The notes beneath the pieces are model-generated. The model saw only the letters and a program-made list of their open reading frames with translations, was not told where the DNA came from and ran no database searches. From Centroberyx gerrardi (taxonomy: Eukaryota > Chordata > Actinopteri > Beryciformes > Berycidae): 64,000 nucleotides of DNA. Made by a program: the position numbers and the translations under genes. This document shows positions 49,150 to 61,820 of this stretch, piece by piece. Within the stretch, counting starts at the first letter, position 1. The number at the start of each line of letters is the position of its first letter. The stretch is from NCBI RefSeq assembly GCF_048128805.1, contig NC_136016.1:11646676-11710675 (forward strand). The letters are read 5' to 3'.

Positions 49150-49520
49150 GAAAGTTTCTCATTGCTGAACCAACAACCAATCAGAGGAGAGAGTTTTTAC
49201 ACTCGAAGATTACTATTGGCTAAGGACTGAACGGGGAAGATCCAGCTGGAGGGAACTGCAGGGATGCGAGTGTGTTGAGTTGAGCTCATGTTTACATTAC
49301 TGTATTACAACGCAGCGATCCTTCCGTGCGCCAGGACTACTTTCAACAACATTGGGCGGTTGATCAGCGTTACTGTCTCGAAGCAAGAGGACACACTATT
49401 TTCTCCCGGTAATATTAGCTACGATGTTTGTAGCGGTTTTAAAGTTGCCTGTTACAAGCCCTCGTTGGCGTCAAATCCGTTTCGCTAGGGAGAAGTCAGC
49501 GTTCTGTTACCATAGCAACA
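49150..49520 (+). promoter_or_regulatory. candidate ttll6 promoter with RFX X-box
   Basis: A near-perfect RFX X-box, GTTACCATAGCAAC, lies at 49506-49519. Upstream are a CCAAT box (about 49177, AACCAATCAG), an inverted CCAAT (about 49213, CTATTGGC) and a FOXJ1-type TGTTTAC at 49289-49295. X-boxes and FOXJ1 sites mark ciliary gene promoters, and TTLL6 is an axonemal tubulin polyglutamylase. A donor-like CTCCCG/GTAATA at about 49409 could end a noncoding first exon. Confidence 0.5.
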
Positions 49521-52500
49521 GTGCAGACATACCCATGCTTTGGCGGCAACATTTTGCTTGATGTCCAGTTCACTGCATTAACAAACTAAAAGACAATGAG
49601 AGACGATCAAATAAGACGTTGTGCTGTTCTTTTAGACGACTTTACAGTTTGTAAACAGTAGCGTTTGAAGGTATGGCCAACCGAAACGATAGCGGAGTGC
49701 AATTGTTTATCCAGCTATGCTAGTGGGGCACAAAGCATTAAAGTTAGGTTACTGAATGCTACCGACACAAACTAACTTTGTCAATCGGCGAATGACTTAG
49801 AGATGATATCTGTATGCAGTGACTGAATGAATGGGTGGAAGATATTACTAAGTGGCTTTCTACATAGCGTTTATAGGCCTACCAAAGAGAAACTGCGGTC
49901 ATGTAGCCTACAAACCCCGAGTTCTGTGTTTTGAAGTCAGGTGTCCTCCCCAGGAAAGATACTGCAAAACTAGTCTCACAATCACAGATGTAGCTGCTAT
50001 GCAAATCTGATTTATGTTTCTCTGTTTCTCGCTGATGTCATTAAGTTACTCGTTACTTCTTTCCCTCAGCCTGTCCTCTGTCTAGCCTCTCACACAAGCT
50101 CAGTGGTGTGAGCAGACTGTCTCAGCAGGGAGTGAATGGAAGGTGATTCCCTCCCAGGTGTTCCAGCTGGTTCACCTGCTGCGACTTTAAATCAAGAGCA
50201 GCCTACAACAATCCTAATAATGTTGCTTCAGTTAGATTACTTTTCTTCTCCAGTTTTTTTTTTCTTCCACAATACATGTCATTCAGTGGACACTCATACA
50301 GTGCCTTACAGTATCATCAGGGAATACATTTGTAGTGTAAGCGGCGCCAGTGGGAACTAAAGCAACAATTCAACTTGCTCAATATTCTTTAGTAATACAC
50401 CTAAGATTGTGTGTTGTGTTTATAATAAGGGATAAGGGTAATGTTTCAGCATGTTATTTTAGTATTTTACATTTCAGACTAGAGTCATGCTGCAGCCATG
50501 CAGCTGCGATATTATTCAATCAACACTGAGCTCTGTGTGAGGATGGGAAGGACAGACAGAGAGAAATCACAGAGAGCTTTATATGATATAGAAACAAAAA
50601 ACAAGTTTCCTTCTGTCATTGTAGTGTAGCCTACAATTATTAATCAGGTTTTCTCTGTAGGCTTTTTTTTTTTTTAGACCACAATCTATTCAGAGACAAC
50701 ATTTGTGAATCATCAGGAGCCACACTTCAATTCAGCATACGTCCAATGCACCAAGCCGCACTCATTTAAATCAAATTTCAACTTTTAGAACTGGTGCGCT
50801 TGTTATTCCCATAATCTTCCACACCATGAGGATGGGAGCATGCACTTTTCACAAGTTAAAATTATTTTGAAATGAAGTGCTGCTTGGTGGATGCGATGTA
50901 TGCATATAGTTTATATCTTACACTTTAATTGTATGAGAGGCCATGTAGAACACACACAGACATAAAAGGTTCACACACACATATATAGGAAATACTTGCA
51001 CATGCACATAGCAACACTTGCACATACCCAAACACTAATTAATACTTATTTACGACCAAAAGCACTTGGATGCTTGACAAGTTGTAGGCTATTTACACCT
51101 GACTATCTCGGAAGTAAGAGCTTGGCAGGAGAACTTGAAGGCAGCATAAGACAGGCTTAGATAAGTGTGTGTGGCATGGCGCCAGGCCAAAGTTGGTCAT
51201 TCTGTGATCTGCCAGCTTATTATCTTCCAGTGTTTGCTCTATCTGATTGATGCCTGGTAAGCTGCCTTGACAACGAGAAAACATAGGATATGGTGTCCTG
51301 TTGAGCTACTTTTTAATCCTCCTTTGCCAGGCCTTTAGCCAACATTTCCCCACTGCCAGTGCTCTATTTTTAATGCCTTCAACGGAAGACCAAGCTTAAA
51401 TTGAAGTTACTCTATTTCAATTTGGCTAAGAAGATAAATGTACAACCTGTTCACTTACACCAGTGCTGTGGTGTTTTCAGCACAGATTTTAATTTAACAG
51501 CTTCAGGTGCGGAAAAGCTCTTCTCTTATTTCAGTGAACAAATATCAGGGATTATCCCTCTCCACTGACTCCCCGCTGAGTTCTCCTGCTCATTTTCCCT
51601 CCATCATGTCAAGAGGGATCAGGTGTTTGTCCCCAGAGTTTCTAATTGGTCATCAGATCCACTGCTGGCCCTGCTGTTTGAGTGTGTAAGTCAATCTGAA
51701 CTGGGCCACCCCTGTGATGACATAAATTTACTCTGTTGTTAAAGACTAGGAGGCAGACAGCACAAGGAGGCTGAGATGTGGCTCATTGGTTTGCCTTCTG
51801 AGGAGTGTGACAGCATCTTGAAGGGCTCCTGAAACAAAGATTCCTGTAGTGAGGAGGCGTGGAGTCAGAGGGACGCGGGCAGCATCTTCCACCTTTGCCC
51901 CCCCCCAAATGTAGGCTGAACAACACAGGTGAGTGAGACTCGTTTCTCCAATGATGATAGTGACCAGAAACTAAATAAAGAAAAGAATGGCATTCGACAA
52001 GGTTTACTTTGATTTCTTGGCATGTGTGATTTGGCAGTGAACAAGGCTATATTGCATCATTGAATGATTATGAGTCATTTACAAATGATAGCAACTGTGC
52101 TGTACTCAGTTTCAGATTTTAGACAATTAAAAAAAATATTTGAAAGGCATTTAACAATCAACAAAGTCACTCTTTTTGCATCTAGTCATTGTTTATCCGT
52201 GACAGAAAATCGAGAGGTGTTGTGCACGCACCTGTTGTTGTTGTGTAATGAAGAAGGACTTCAGAGAAATCCTTTATTGAGCTGTAACTGTATCCTGGTT
52301 GAGGTCAGTGGGGCGTCGCGGCCCAGTGCAAAGCTAAGAGTTCAGGGCCAGGATTATCCAGATCATTGGATCAGAATACTGTTACCTGGCACCCTAACCT
52401 CCCACAGTGTACCTGGGATGTCCTTCCTTAGCGCCCCCTCCCCCCCCACCATCATTACCAGCAATTAGCTTGACCTCACCTTCACCCTACAAGACACTAG

Positions 52501-53157
52501 GGGGGAGAGGCCAACAGCAGAGATGTTAGAAGTGTGCAGACTGCTGGCCACACTATGCCCGGGTCAGAGTGCAGATGGACACTTGCAGAAGAAGAAGACA
52601 TAGAGTGGGGCAAACTCACCTGAGTCTATTTCTATAAGAAATGAATCCTATAGAAGAACGCACACTGCATTAAAAACTTGCTTTATGTTGCATGTTAAAA
52701 AGCTTGACGGCTCTCAAAAATTGCTTTTTGTGAAGACAGTTGTTTCCATTACTTCAGAATGAATTAGTGGCACCTCTGCTCCAGTTATTTTACCATAACT
52801 TCCCCCTCACTATTGTCTGGCGGCTCTCCACGTTGGACATTTGTGTCCGTCCTGCCACAATAACTCTTGAATGACAGTGTGCGATGGCATGCTGACAGCT
52901 GGAGCACTCACCTGGAGAGAGAAATGGAAACGGAAACATGATTCCGTGTGTGCACTTACAGCATGTACTCTGTTCCGATTGATTGAATTTCAGCGCGAGG
53001 GTATACAGTACGTCCCATTAAAAGTACCATATGAATGAGTATTGGAAAATGGAACGGCGCATGATTTAGTTTCTGTCTACACACTGGCACACAGGCTTTT
53101 GGCATTAGCCTACTCACAGGTAGATGAGAACATTTGTCCTTGTTTGTGCGTGTGCAG
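49521..53157 (+). other. putative 5' UTR introns and exons of ttll6
   Basis: A likely noncoding exon ends at 51928 (ACACAG then GTGAGT). Another candidate runs about 50071-50141 (acceptor CTCAG, donor GTGATT). Nothing else recognised; ORFs here are treated as chance. Confidence 0.35.
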
Positions 53158-53158
53158 G

Positions 53159-56100
53159 ATGAGTCTACCTGTGGAGAGTCCTGACAGAGACTCTGATGAT
53201 GCTCATAAAGGTGAACAGGAGGGAGAGGGATCAGGGAGCGACAGCCAAACTGAAGCCTGCACCCACACTCCTCCATCCACGAGCAAGAGGAAGAAGAAAA
53301 GCAAGAAGAGGTACTTTACAGCTCAATCTCTTCCGTGTTTATTTTCATTTTTTATTTCCCAACGCACGAATGTTATCATTGAATACCCTGACAGTTTTGA
53401 TTTTAATACTTGTCCTGGAGGCTCTTGAGCTTCTGCTTTCTTCACTTGACTCATTATTTGGGAAAGGAAGATGAGAGTAATGAGGGATCCGTAGGACCTG
53501 GCAGCAAAGCACATGTCTGTCCCTCTCTCTGCCTCTCTTCTCTTCCAGATGACTGTGGATCAACCTCACCAACTGTAAATATGAGAGTGGTAAGTTCAGG
53601 CCAGAGAATACTAAATCAAGGGATGTTAATTATCCATGTTATCCGTGTTAAGATGCATCAATCCAGCCATTTATGTCCCACAATTACTTTAGTAATACAG
53701 AAACAATTCATCATTGTATAGAAAAACAGAGAGATAGACTTATAATGACATAGTAAACACAAGAACATTGTGGTAAAGGCCAGACTCGCACCTGAATATT
53801 CCTCCCAACCCTACAAGGTTTAATCTGTGGCTCCTAGATTAGTCATTGAAGCAGAAAATCTTGACTTCATGTAACACACACAGTCATAAACACACGCACA
53901 CACACACACTCGTGCAGTAAAAGTACACCTCTGTGTGTTCCTTTCTCTCAGTGCGACGTGCTGCTCGTAGGTACGGCCTGAGGGAGGCGATGGAGGGCGA
54001 TGACTGGACTCTGTTTTGGACCGACTGCTCTGTGACACTGGACCGTGTTAAGGACATGAAGCGCTACCAGGTGTTCTACTTCATGCCTTTATTGGAGTTC
54101 TGCCTTTAATTTACCAACACTTCCCTAATATCATCAAAAAAAAAGGAGTTGTTTTAAAATACAAACTGATTGAACTGCAATCTTAATGTCTGCTAAGCCT
54201 ATTTGTGCTGTTGGGAAGGAATTGGGGGTATCAGTCATTCTGCTCTTTCAAACTGTGATATCCTTATTTTTATTTTACATTCTTAAAATTCTCAATAAGC
54301 CTAACCACGAAATAATTACAAATACAACTGTGATCAGATTGCACAATTTTTGGAAAGTATTCCAGGCTCATAACAATCACATAAATTTGTAATTGTGTAA
54401 TTCAATGATTATACAGTTACTATTCAGCAGTTTACAGCCAATCGACCTCAGGCTGTTCTGCTAGTGTGAATAAGCGGAATCAATTCATTTCTAGTGTCGT
54501 AAGAGGCTTATCCTCATCAGGTTGCATGCCATCTTATACATAAAACATTTAATACCTGTGGCAACAATCCACCTATATGGCCCACACAACATTTCACCTG
54601 TAACATCCACCACAAGCTTGTGTGTCTCCTGTGTCTTGGCAGAAAATCAACCATTTCCCAGGGATGAGTGAGATCTGCCGGAAAGATTTACTGGCAAGAA
54701 ACATGAACCGCATGCTGAAGCTCTTCCCCAAAGACTACAATATCTTCCCCAGAACATGGTGCCTCCCCGCAGAGTCAGTTTGCACTTTTCGCCGTTACTT
54801 TGCTGTTTTGTTGTTGTTGGTGTTTTTTTTTTTTTATGTATTTCAATATACTAACTCATTATCCACTTGTGCTTTATAGTTACAGTGACTTCCAAGCTTA
54901 CACCAGGGCCAAAAAATGCAAGACATATATCTGTAAACCAGACACAGGTTGCCAAGGCAGAGGGATCTTCATCACCAAATCCAGCAAAGACATTCACTCT
55001 GGGGAACATATGATCTGCCAGGTTTACATCTCCCGGGTGAGGGTCTAAAACAACACTTACACACACACACACACACACACACAAACAGACACACACAGGT
55101 TGAAGTTTAATCGTGCTTTTTGTCCCTTCCCCCAGCCATTCATAGTTGACGGATACAAGTTTGACCTGCGTATCTATGTGCTGGTAACATCGTGCGACCC
55201 CTTCAGCATATTCATGTACAAGGAGGGACTGGCTCGCTTCTGCACCACTCAGTACAATGAGCCCACCAATGGCAATGTGGTAAGGAGGAGGACATCGTTT
55301 TTTTAAGTTTTAAAAGAAAACGGTGAATTGTTAGAGTATCCTGTACTGTTACAAAAGTGATATTCGATAATCTGAGGTCAGTGGAAGTATAATAAATAAT
55401 CAGCAGCATCATCATGGATACACACAGTGCTTTACAAAAAACAAAACAATAAGAAATACAAATCAATAAGGCATGCAATAAAATACCAGGCATGATTTAA
55501 AAACCTGATTAGATAAGAAAAAAAAAACCACAAGCATAAAATAGGTAGAAACAACTTTTATACAAACCTATCTGTAGAAATTAGTTTTGTAAAAATGATT
55601 CAAAAGATGTCACTGATTTTGCCAGGCTAAGCTCCTCAGGCAGGGCGTCCCAAACCCGAGGGGTCCTGATGTAAATATTACAGTATATATTTCATGCTTG
55701 TCTGTCATATCTCTCTCTTCCCTCCTCCTGCCTGCATTAGGATGATGTGTGCATGCATCTAACCAACTACGCCATTAACAAGCACAGTGAGAACTTCGTC
55801 CGGGACAACGACACCGGCAGCAAACGGTACATACCTAGATGATAGGCTTTGTTGTGTGACATTTCTACTCTTACATACAGCATTTTTGTCCTAGCATCTC
55901 AGACTTTCCTTCTCCTTTTATTTTTCCAGAAAGCTGTCCACCCTGAACAAGTACCTGGAGTCCACGTGCTGCAACACAGAGAAGATGTGGACTGACATTG
56001 AGGATGTGATCATAAAGACTCTGATCTCCGCTCACCCCATCCTGAGGCATAATTACCACACCTGCTTCCCCAACCACGCCACCGGCAGCGCCTGCTTCGA

Positions 56101-56919
56101 GATCCTGGGCTTCGACGTGCTGCTGGACCACCGGCTCCGACCCTGGGTGCTGGAGGTGAGAGGCCACTCCACTCATCACAGTGGCACCTATGTATCAGAG
56201 AGACTTATGCTTATTGGAATTGTTGAGGAAGAAGTGGAAAAGTACCTATACTAAGTAACATTCCTATATGCTCACTTAATATGTAACCTTTGACCCATAT
56301 TTACACCTTAAGTGCCTATTTACACCTTAAGTGCCTATTTACACCTTAAGTGCACATTTAGGAACTTTGCTTAGTGTAGGTACTTTTCCATTTTTTTCCT
56401 CAACAGAATCAAGCTCTCAACCATTAGTTAATGCCTTCACCTCTATATAATGTATAATGTCCAAAAATGCACAAATGACATAAAAATATGCACAGAAAAA
56501 ATATTTAAAATATATTTTTTAAAAGTCACTGTTTGTGGAAGAACTTATCTTAGATGTCTGAATCTATCTGTGTGTGTGTGTGTGTGTGTCAAGGTGAATC
56601 ACTCCCCGAGTTTTACCACTGACTCGCGGCTGGACCGTGAGGTGAAGGACGCCTTGCTGTACGACACCCTGGTCCTCATCAACCTGGGTGCCTGCGACCG
56701 CCGCAAGATCACCAAGGAGGAGCGCCGCCGGGTGAAGGATAGGCTGCAGCAAAACCGCACCAGAGAAGCCAGGTAGGGTGCTGCTAACTGCAAATGTTGT
56801 GTACATTTGTTGAGAGGTTACACATTTAAAGACATTACAGTTGAGCAGAAAAGGTGTATCCATTCCTGCATACTTACAACTAAGACTAGTGGGTCATTAT
56901 CCAGGTTACTATTCACTGG

Positions 56920-56956
<37 letters not shown>

Positions 56957-59900
56957 TTACCACCAGGTCAGAGGAGCTGCGTCAGTGCCAGGCGGCCAGC
57001 ATGGAGCAGATGGAGAGGTATGAGGCCAAACACCTGGGAGGCTTCAAGAGGATCTACCCCAGAGAGGGAGGGGAGAAATACGACAAGTACTTTAAACACA
57101 GCAGCTCCCTCTTCCAGGAGACTGCAGCTTCCAAGGCCAGAGAGGAGTGTGCCAGGTACAGGCAATATGCCGCCCATATGTCCTACCCTTCAGTAAGGAG
57201 CGGAGGCTCCGGGTGAATCACACAGAGAGCTTTCTCTGCACGGACTACATGTAATTGTGAAATAACTGCATCATGACACAATTACCCATATACAGGGGCG
57301 ATTATTAAATTCATCCCTGCTGATAACTGTAGATTTCAGGGGAAATATGAGAGAAAGCAGCGATTTAACTGTCCCCCATGCTGCTTGTTAAATTCAAAAA
57401 GATCACCTCACTGCTCATAAGTTCTGCGGTTCAGTAAACAGTAAAAGCTCTGAGTAATGCGTATGCAGTGGATTTATCTCTGCATTTTGTATACGCAGTA
57501 AAGAAAATAGGTATCAACATACCAAGACAGTCATGAAATATAATTGTCATTATAGGAAGTTCAGCATAGAAGAGCTGTTATTGAGGTGCAGAGATGAAAA
57601 TACTATCATACCAGTTGAAATCCAGTCACTTTACATCAGAGAGAGATGCTACAGTTTCTCCGTTGTACGTGTGTGTGGAGGCAACAACTGCAGGAGCTGC
57701 GTCTGAAGCAGGAGCAGAAGGAGAGGGACCAGAAGGGGGGCCGGAGGAGAGACCTGCAAGGAGAGTCTGCGGGGGAGAGAGTCAAACCGCAGAGGGCACA
57801 GGCGCGACCCGCCAACTCCAACTCCGACTCCGAACCGCTCATGGTGAGGCGGTCAGGTTCGGTTCGGCTTGTCAGTGATGAGGATCATTAGTAGCAATAG
57901 ATTTCCTCGCCCAAATCCACGCCCGCAGATTTTTTGGAGTTGCAGTGTCACTATGAAACCACAAGAGGGAGTCAAAAATCTTTTCCGTTGATGCACTCAG
58001 TATGACACCGCCTAGTCCCATGATGCATGGTTCATATTCCGGCTGACCCCTGTTAAAGTAACATAATGTAATTATACTTGCCCATTATAAATAAGTTAGA
58101 ATAATATTCCTCAAGATAATTTTTATTGTATGTCCTTCAAATTCAAATTCAAATATGCTTTATCGGCATGACAAGAAAAACAAACAATGTTATCAAGGTT
58201 ATTCAGTGACAGTAATTGCTATGATCTTGTAAATACAATGCAGTATCTACCGTTACGGTATACGTTACGGCAATAACAGTAAATAAATAAAATCAAATAG
58301 CCGTTTGTCTGTCTCTTGCTCTCTCCATTTTCCCCTCTCTCTCTCTGCAGGTCTTGACCGTGCCCCCTCTGCCCAGTGTGACGGTGACTCCCGCAGCTAT
58401 AGAAGTGTCAGAGGAGGAGCAGGAGGAGCAGGAGCAGGAGGAGGAGCGGGTGAGCGGGCTGCTCCAGCGGGAGAAACTACTGCGAGACCTGGGGGTGGTG
58501 GACCAGATCTACCAGCTGCTGCAGGGCCGAGCGGGACGAGGAGGCGGAGGAGGAGGAGGAGGAGGAGGAGGAGGAGGAGGAGGAGGAAGCCTGCCTGACG
58601 CCAAGACCACCTACCCCCGCCAGCAGAATGAACAAGCCCAGCAAAGACAACAACACACAAAGGTAACTGACTGTGGGTGTCACCTCTCTGCTGTATCATA
58701 ACCAGTCAGCATGAACACGTCGAAGTCTTGTGTGGTTTAGTTTGTGGAAAATGGGGTGCTGTCTCTGTTTTTTGCTTATTATTTGTTGCTTATTAAATCC
58801 AGTCTGTTTACTGTGCTCTCATTTCAGTTGGAGACCCTGATGGAGTTTTCCAGAAGGCCTCAGCAGCAGCACTGCACTCTGATCTTACGGCAGGTAACTG
58901 ACCAGGGACATGTAGGGTCACACCAGTCCCATTTTTAGTAATCAATTCTGGCACATTTAAAGACATTATTGAGCGCACTGCCCCTATCAAAAAAAAGAAA
59001 TCCTAAATTCAAATTCCCAGACGTCCTCCTTTATTAGCACTTTAATTGCTCTTGCTCCCTTACTTGTCCCTTATAATTCCAAAAGACAGGAAAAAAAAAA
59101 AACTTTCTGCAAACTGCTTTTCTAGCATTATTTTGTTGCCATTCTGCACTAGTTTGTTACTAGACTGCTTGCAATTATTCTGGTTTTGCATAGATCACTC
59201 TGGATAAGGCTGTCAGAGAAATGTTTCAAGTTGTAACTGTAGGTTTCCCCAGGGGCCAAGCTGTTCTGCAGTACATCCACTTAAACTGTACGTATCACAG
59301 CAAAATTGTCAGTGTTAATTTAACTCTGAGAGGGTAAAAATCAACACTATATCAGTGTTTATATGAGTCCACATCCATCAGAGTAAAACAACATTTTTAG
59401 ATAGTTTTGAGCAGCCGCCCCAGAGCCGTATCAGCTCTATAAGTGGACAAACAACTCTTCAGTCGACACTTGTCAACACCAAATAATTGTCACTGAAAAA
59501 TCAGCATTTACTAAAACTGGGAAATTTGCTGTGGCCACTGCACTCAGGTCAGTGATTACAAATTGCAAATTACATGAAAATGTACAGTACAGCATGTAAT
59601 TAAATTTCATGAACAACTCTGAAATAAGAATGAAATATTGTAAAACATTATTGCTGTTGAGTGCAGTACGTCCGCTCCCATATGATTCAGCAGCGGCTGC
59701 CCCGGGCCACTCTGGACCAGAGGAACGTGAGCGACTGTCTGCAGGGCGACCAGCCGGTGGAGCCGCAGCCGGAGACGAGAGAAATAAGAAGGACCGTCAG
59801 CGCCCAGCGGATACCTTGGCCAGGTGAGCGAGCCTCCACACTGTGCAAGAATGTATCCAGTGTGTGGCAGGCTGGGAAATAAAAGAAAAGGCTGATACAT

Positions 59901-60784
59901 TTTTTTTCTTCCTTACCAGCCATTTTGGCAGGTAAACAACAACTATTTGGGAGTTCTACTATATTCTAAAATAAATATAGGTGGTAAGAAAACGAAATTG
60001 GCTGGTGAATGCGAATGACATCTTTAATAGTAAAACAATTAACATGCTTCCCACTTGTTAAGTGTGCATTTTAGTGGAAAATGTGTGAGGATAATAACAC
60101 TTAACATATTCACCATTCATTTTGTTAAATATAAACTAATTCATCACTACATCCATCACATCCACCACAACAAAAGTTTCAATAATTCAACCTTGTATCA
60201 AAAATAAGTCTGTTGGTGTTATTCTTAAATTACACATGCTACACTGACAATTATTACACTGTTTTGTCTTATTCTTTAATAACATAATTGTGTTCATTTT
60301 GTTTGATATTTGAAAAGCACAAAGCATTTGAGAGTTCCCACCAGAGAACAACATTACACACATAATTAAAAACGAAAGAAAACACATTGAACCTTTATAG
60401 CTTTACTTTATTTATTTCCATTGTGCTTTATTTCGAATCTGATGCTTCTCAGAATGCAGTTTTTCACCCTCTGTTTCCCTCCTCCTCCTCCTCCTCCTCC
60501 TCCTCCTCCTCCTCCTCCTCGGTCTCTCAGTCAGCGGCTCCCTGGCAGTCCGGCAGGTCACCATGAGCAGCTCCTACGCCGAGACCCGGGCCCGGGCCGC
60601 CATGCCGAGCGTGAGCCAGCTCCCGAAAGGAGGCCTGCGCTGCGCTCCCATGTCCCACGACCCCAAAGCCCTGCAGAGCCTGTTTGTCATCTCCACCCGC
60701 GCCCCCCTGGTCAGCAGGCCTGGCTTCTCTCACATCGTCCGCAAAGCCTCCCGCAAAGCCCCCCGGCACGGACAAGGGCACTGA
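53159..60784 (+). CDS. ttll6: tubulin polyglutamylase TTLL6, with an in-frame TGA near its 5' end
   Basis: Fifteen exons: 53159-53310, 53549-53589, 53952-54070, 54643-54773, 54880-55036, 55136-55279, 55741-55826, 55930-56155, 56594-56772, 56967-57155, 57681-57843, 58351-58662, 58828-58893, 59667-59823 and 60531-60784. They sum to 2376 bp (792 codons). TTLL6 adds glutamate side chains to axonemal tubulin. The TTL domain shows LWINLTNCKY, INHFPGMSEICRKDLLARNM, the ATP-grasp loop KPDTGCQGRGIFI, PFIVDGYKFDLRIYVLVTSC, HLTNYAINKHS and LEVNHSPSF with the Mg/ATP Glu and Asn. An acidic-then-basic N-terminus ends in KKKSKKR, as in human. At 53550-53552 the phase-correct join gives TGA directly before LWINL. 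The C-terminal half is disordered, with a Gly run at about 592-608. Human TTLL6 is 891 aa. Synteny (calcoco2 before, HOXB13 expected after) supports orthology. Confidence 0.9.
55057..55083. repeat. (CA)n tract in ttll6 intron 5
   Basis: Short CA repeat about 20 bases after the donor of exon 5; the pseudo-copy at 47.78 kb carries a longer version. Confidence 0.9.
55380..55695. repeat. interspersed repeat fragment in ttll6 intron 6
   Basis: Contains CACAGTGCTTTACAAAA, then AAAGATGTCACTGATTTTGCC and CTCAGGCAGGGCGTCCCAAA. These blocks recall a repeat common in teleost genomes; the family name is not asserted. Confidence 0.5.
56299..56357. repeat. short minisatellite in ttll6 intron 8
   Basis: Three tandem copies of ATTTACACCTTAAGTGCCT, the last diverging. 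Confidence 0.9.
56569..56589. repeat. (TG)n tract forming the acceptor region of a ttll6 exon
   Basis: The TG tract ends four bases before the acceptor CAAG at 56593, replacing a normal pyrimidine tract. Confidence 0.9.
56923..56954. repeat. (TG)n tract before another ttll6 exon
   Basis: Thirty-two bases of TG, ending 12 bases before the exon at 56967. Confidence 0.95.
58138..58240. repeat. SINE-like fragment in ttll6 intron
   Basis: Begins with tandem TCAAAT units and includes ATGCTTTATCGGCATGACAA, a motif typical of a widespread fish repeat. Family not confirmed. Confidence 0.45.
58540..58588 (+). repeat. (GGA)n coding repeat in ttll6
   Basis: Codes a run of about 17 glycines in the disordered C-terminal part. 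Confidence 0.95.
60478..60520. repeat. (CCT)n tract in the last ttll6 acceptor
   Basis: About 14 CCT units form the pyrimidine tract ten bases before the last coding exon at 60531. Confidence 0.95.
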
Positions 60785-61560
60785 GGAGCACCGACACCAA
60801 AACCAAACACACCAACTCCTGAACCCTCCGACCAACAGCTGCAAGCTGCTCTCAAAAGACTGATGCTCTCTTTTTTTATATATATATATGCAGCTGATCT
60901 CATTTTGTACCTGCTCAGAGTGAAAATGATTTGAAACAGGGAACTATGCAGAATGGGAACTGGAGGTAGTGAGGCCTTATATTGTGACGATGCAGAAACA
61001 AACTGTGCCTATACTGACAAAGTATTTCATGTTTTTAGGGAGATTTTATACCTGGACACCAGAGGTTTAAGCTGCTTGCCCCGGCACCACAGTATAACAT
61101 TATCAGGTTTTGGACATTTTTTATCTGTTATGTGTGATCAGACATACAGCACATGCTAACTGGATGATATTTTCCTCTGCAGATGGATTAGCTGACACCA
61201 ATATTTACCTACTGTGCCAAAATGTGTAACAAAGACAGAGAGGCTGATGTAACATGATATGACTTGTGTCCACAGCTGCCTACATCCTCTTAAAATTGAT
61301 CTGAAGTTGCTGAACTCACTGTGATTGTTGGGTTTTCATATGGGATTCAATTGGCTCAGTCGATCCAAATTTGAAATGCAAACACATGAATTAGTAATAT
61401 TAAAATCCCATTTGAAAAGCATCATATAAACTGAGGGATAGTTCAAATATATTGCTTCTTTCATGAAGGGCATTCATTTGGGTAATCAAATTATAATTAG
61501 CCTAACAAACATAAAAATTTACTTTGCACTGATGATCAATAAAATAGCTTATTAATTTTT
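60785..61560 (+). other. ttll6 3' UTR
   Basis: No ORF of note; AATAAA at 61538-61543 is the first clear poly(A) signal. Confidence 0.5.
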
Positions 61561-61718
61561 TCAGCCTGAATGTGATTTCGTTTCATCATCTTTGATTGAA
61601 GATTCCCTCAATGCAATTTTCCTCGTGCTCAGGGGAAAAATTTGTTCCATCCATTGAGTAGGTTTTTATTATTAGAGGTAGTAATTTTATTAGATTTTAA
61701 TTCTTTTATTTCATTGGA

Positions 61719-61788
61719 TTTTTTTTTTTTTTTTTTTTTTTGCTTTAAAATGAAGCAGGTTTGAAGATAATTTCGTGAGTGTGTGTTT

Positions 61789-61820
<32 letters not shown>
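61719..61820. repeat. T run and (GT)n microsatellite
   Basis: Twenty-three T at 61719-61741, then GT-rich repeat at 61777-61820. Confidence 0.95.

Noticed and set aside
53311-53428. Read-through of ttll6 exon 1 into its intron as an alternative C-terminus
   Set aside because: It would end after about 40 residues without a TTL domain; the GTACTT donor and downstream conserved exons favour splicing.
53550-53552. TGA as a selenocysteine codon in ttll6
   Set aside because: The family has no selenocysteine at this place and no SECIS-like element was identified in the 3' UTR by eye.
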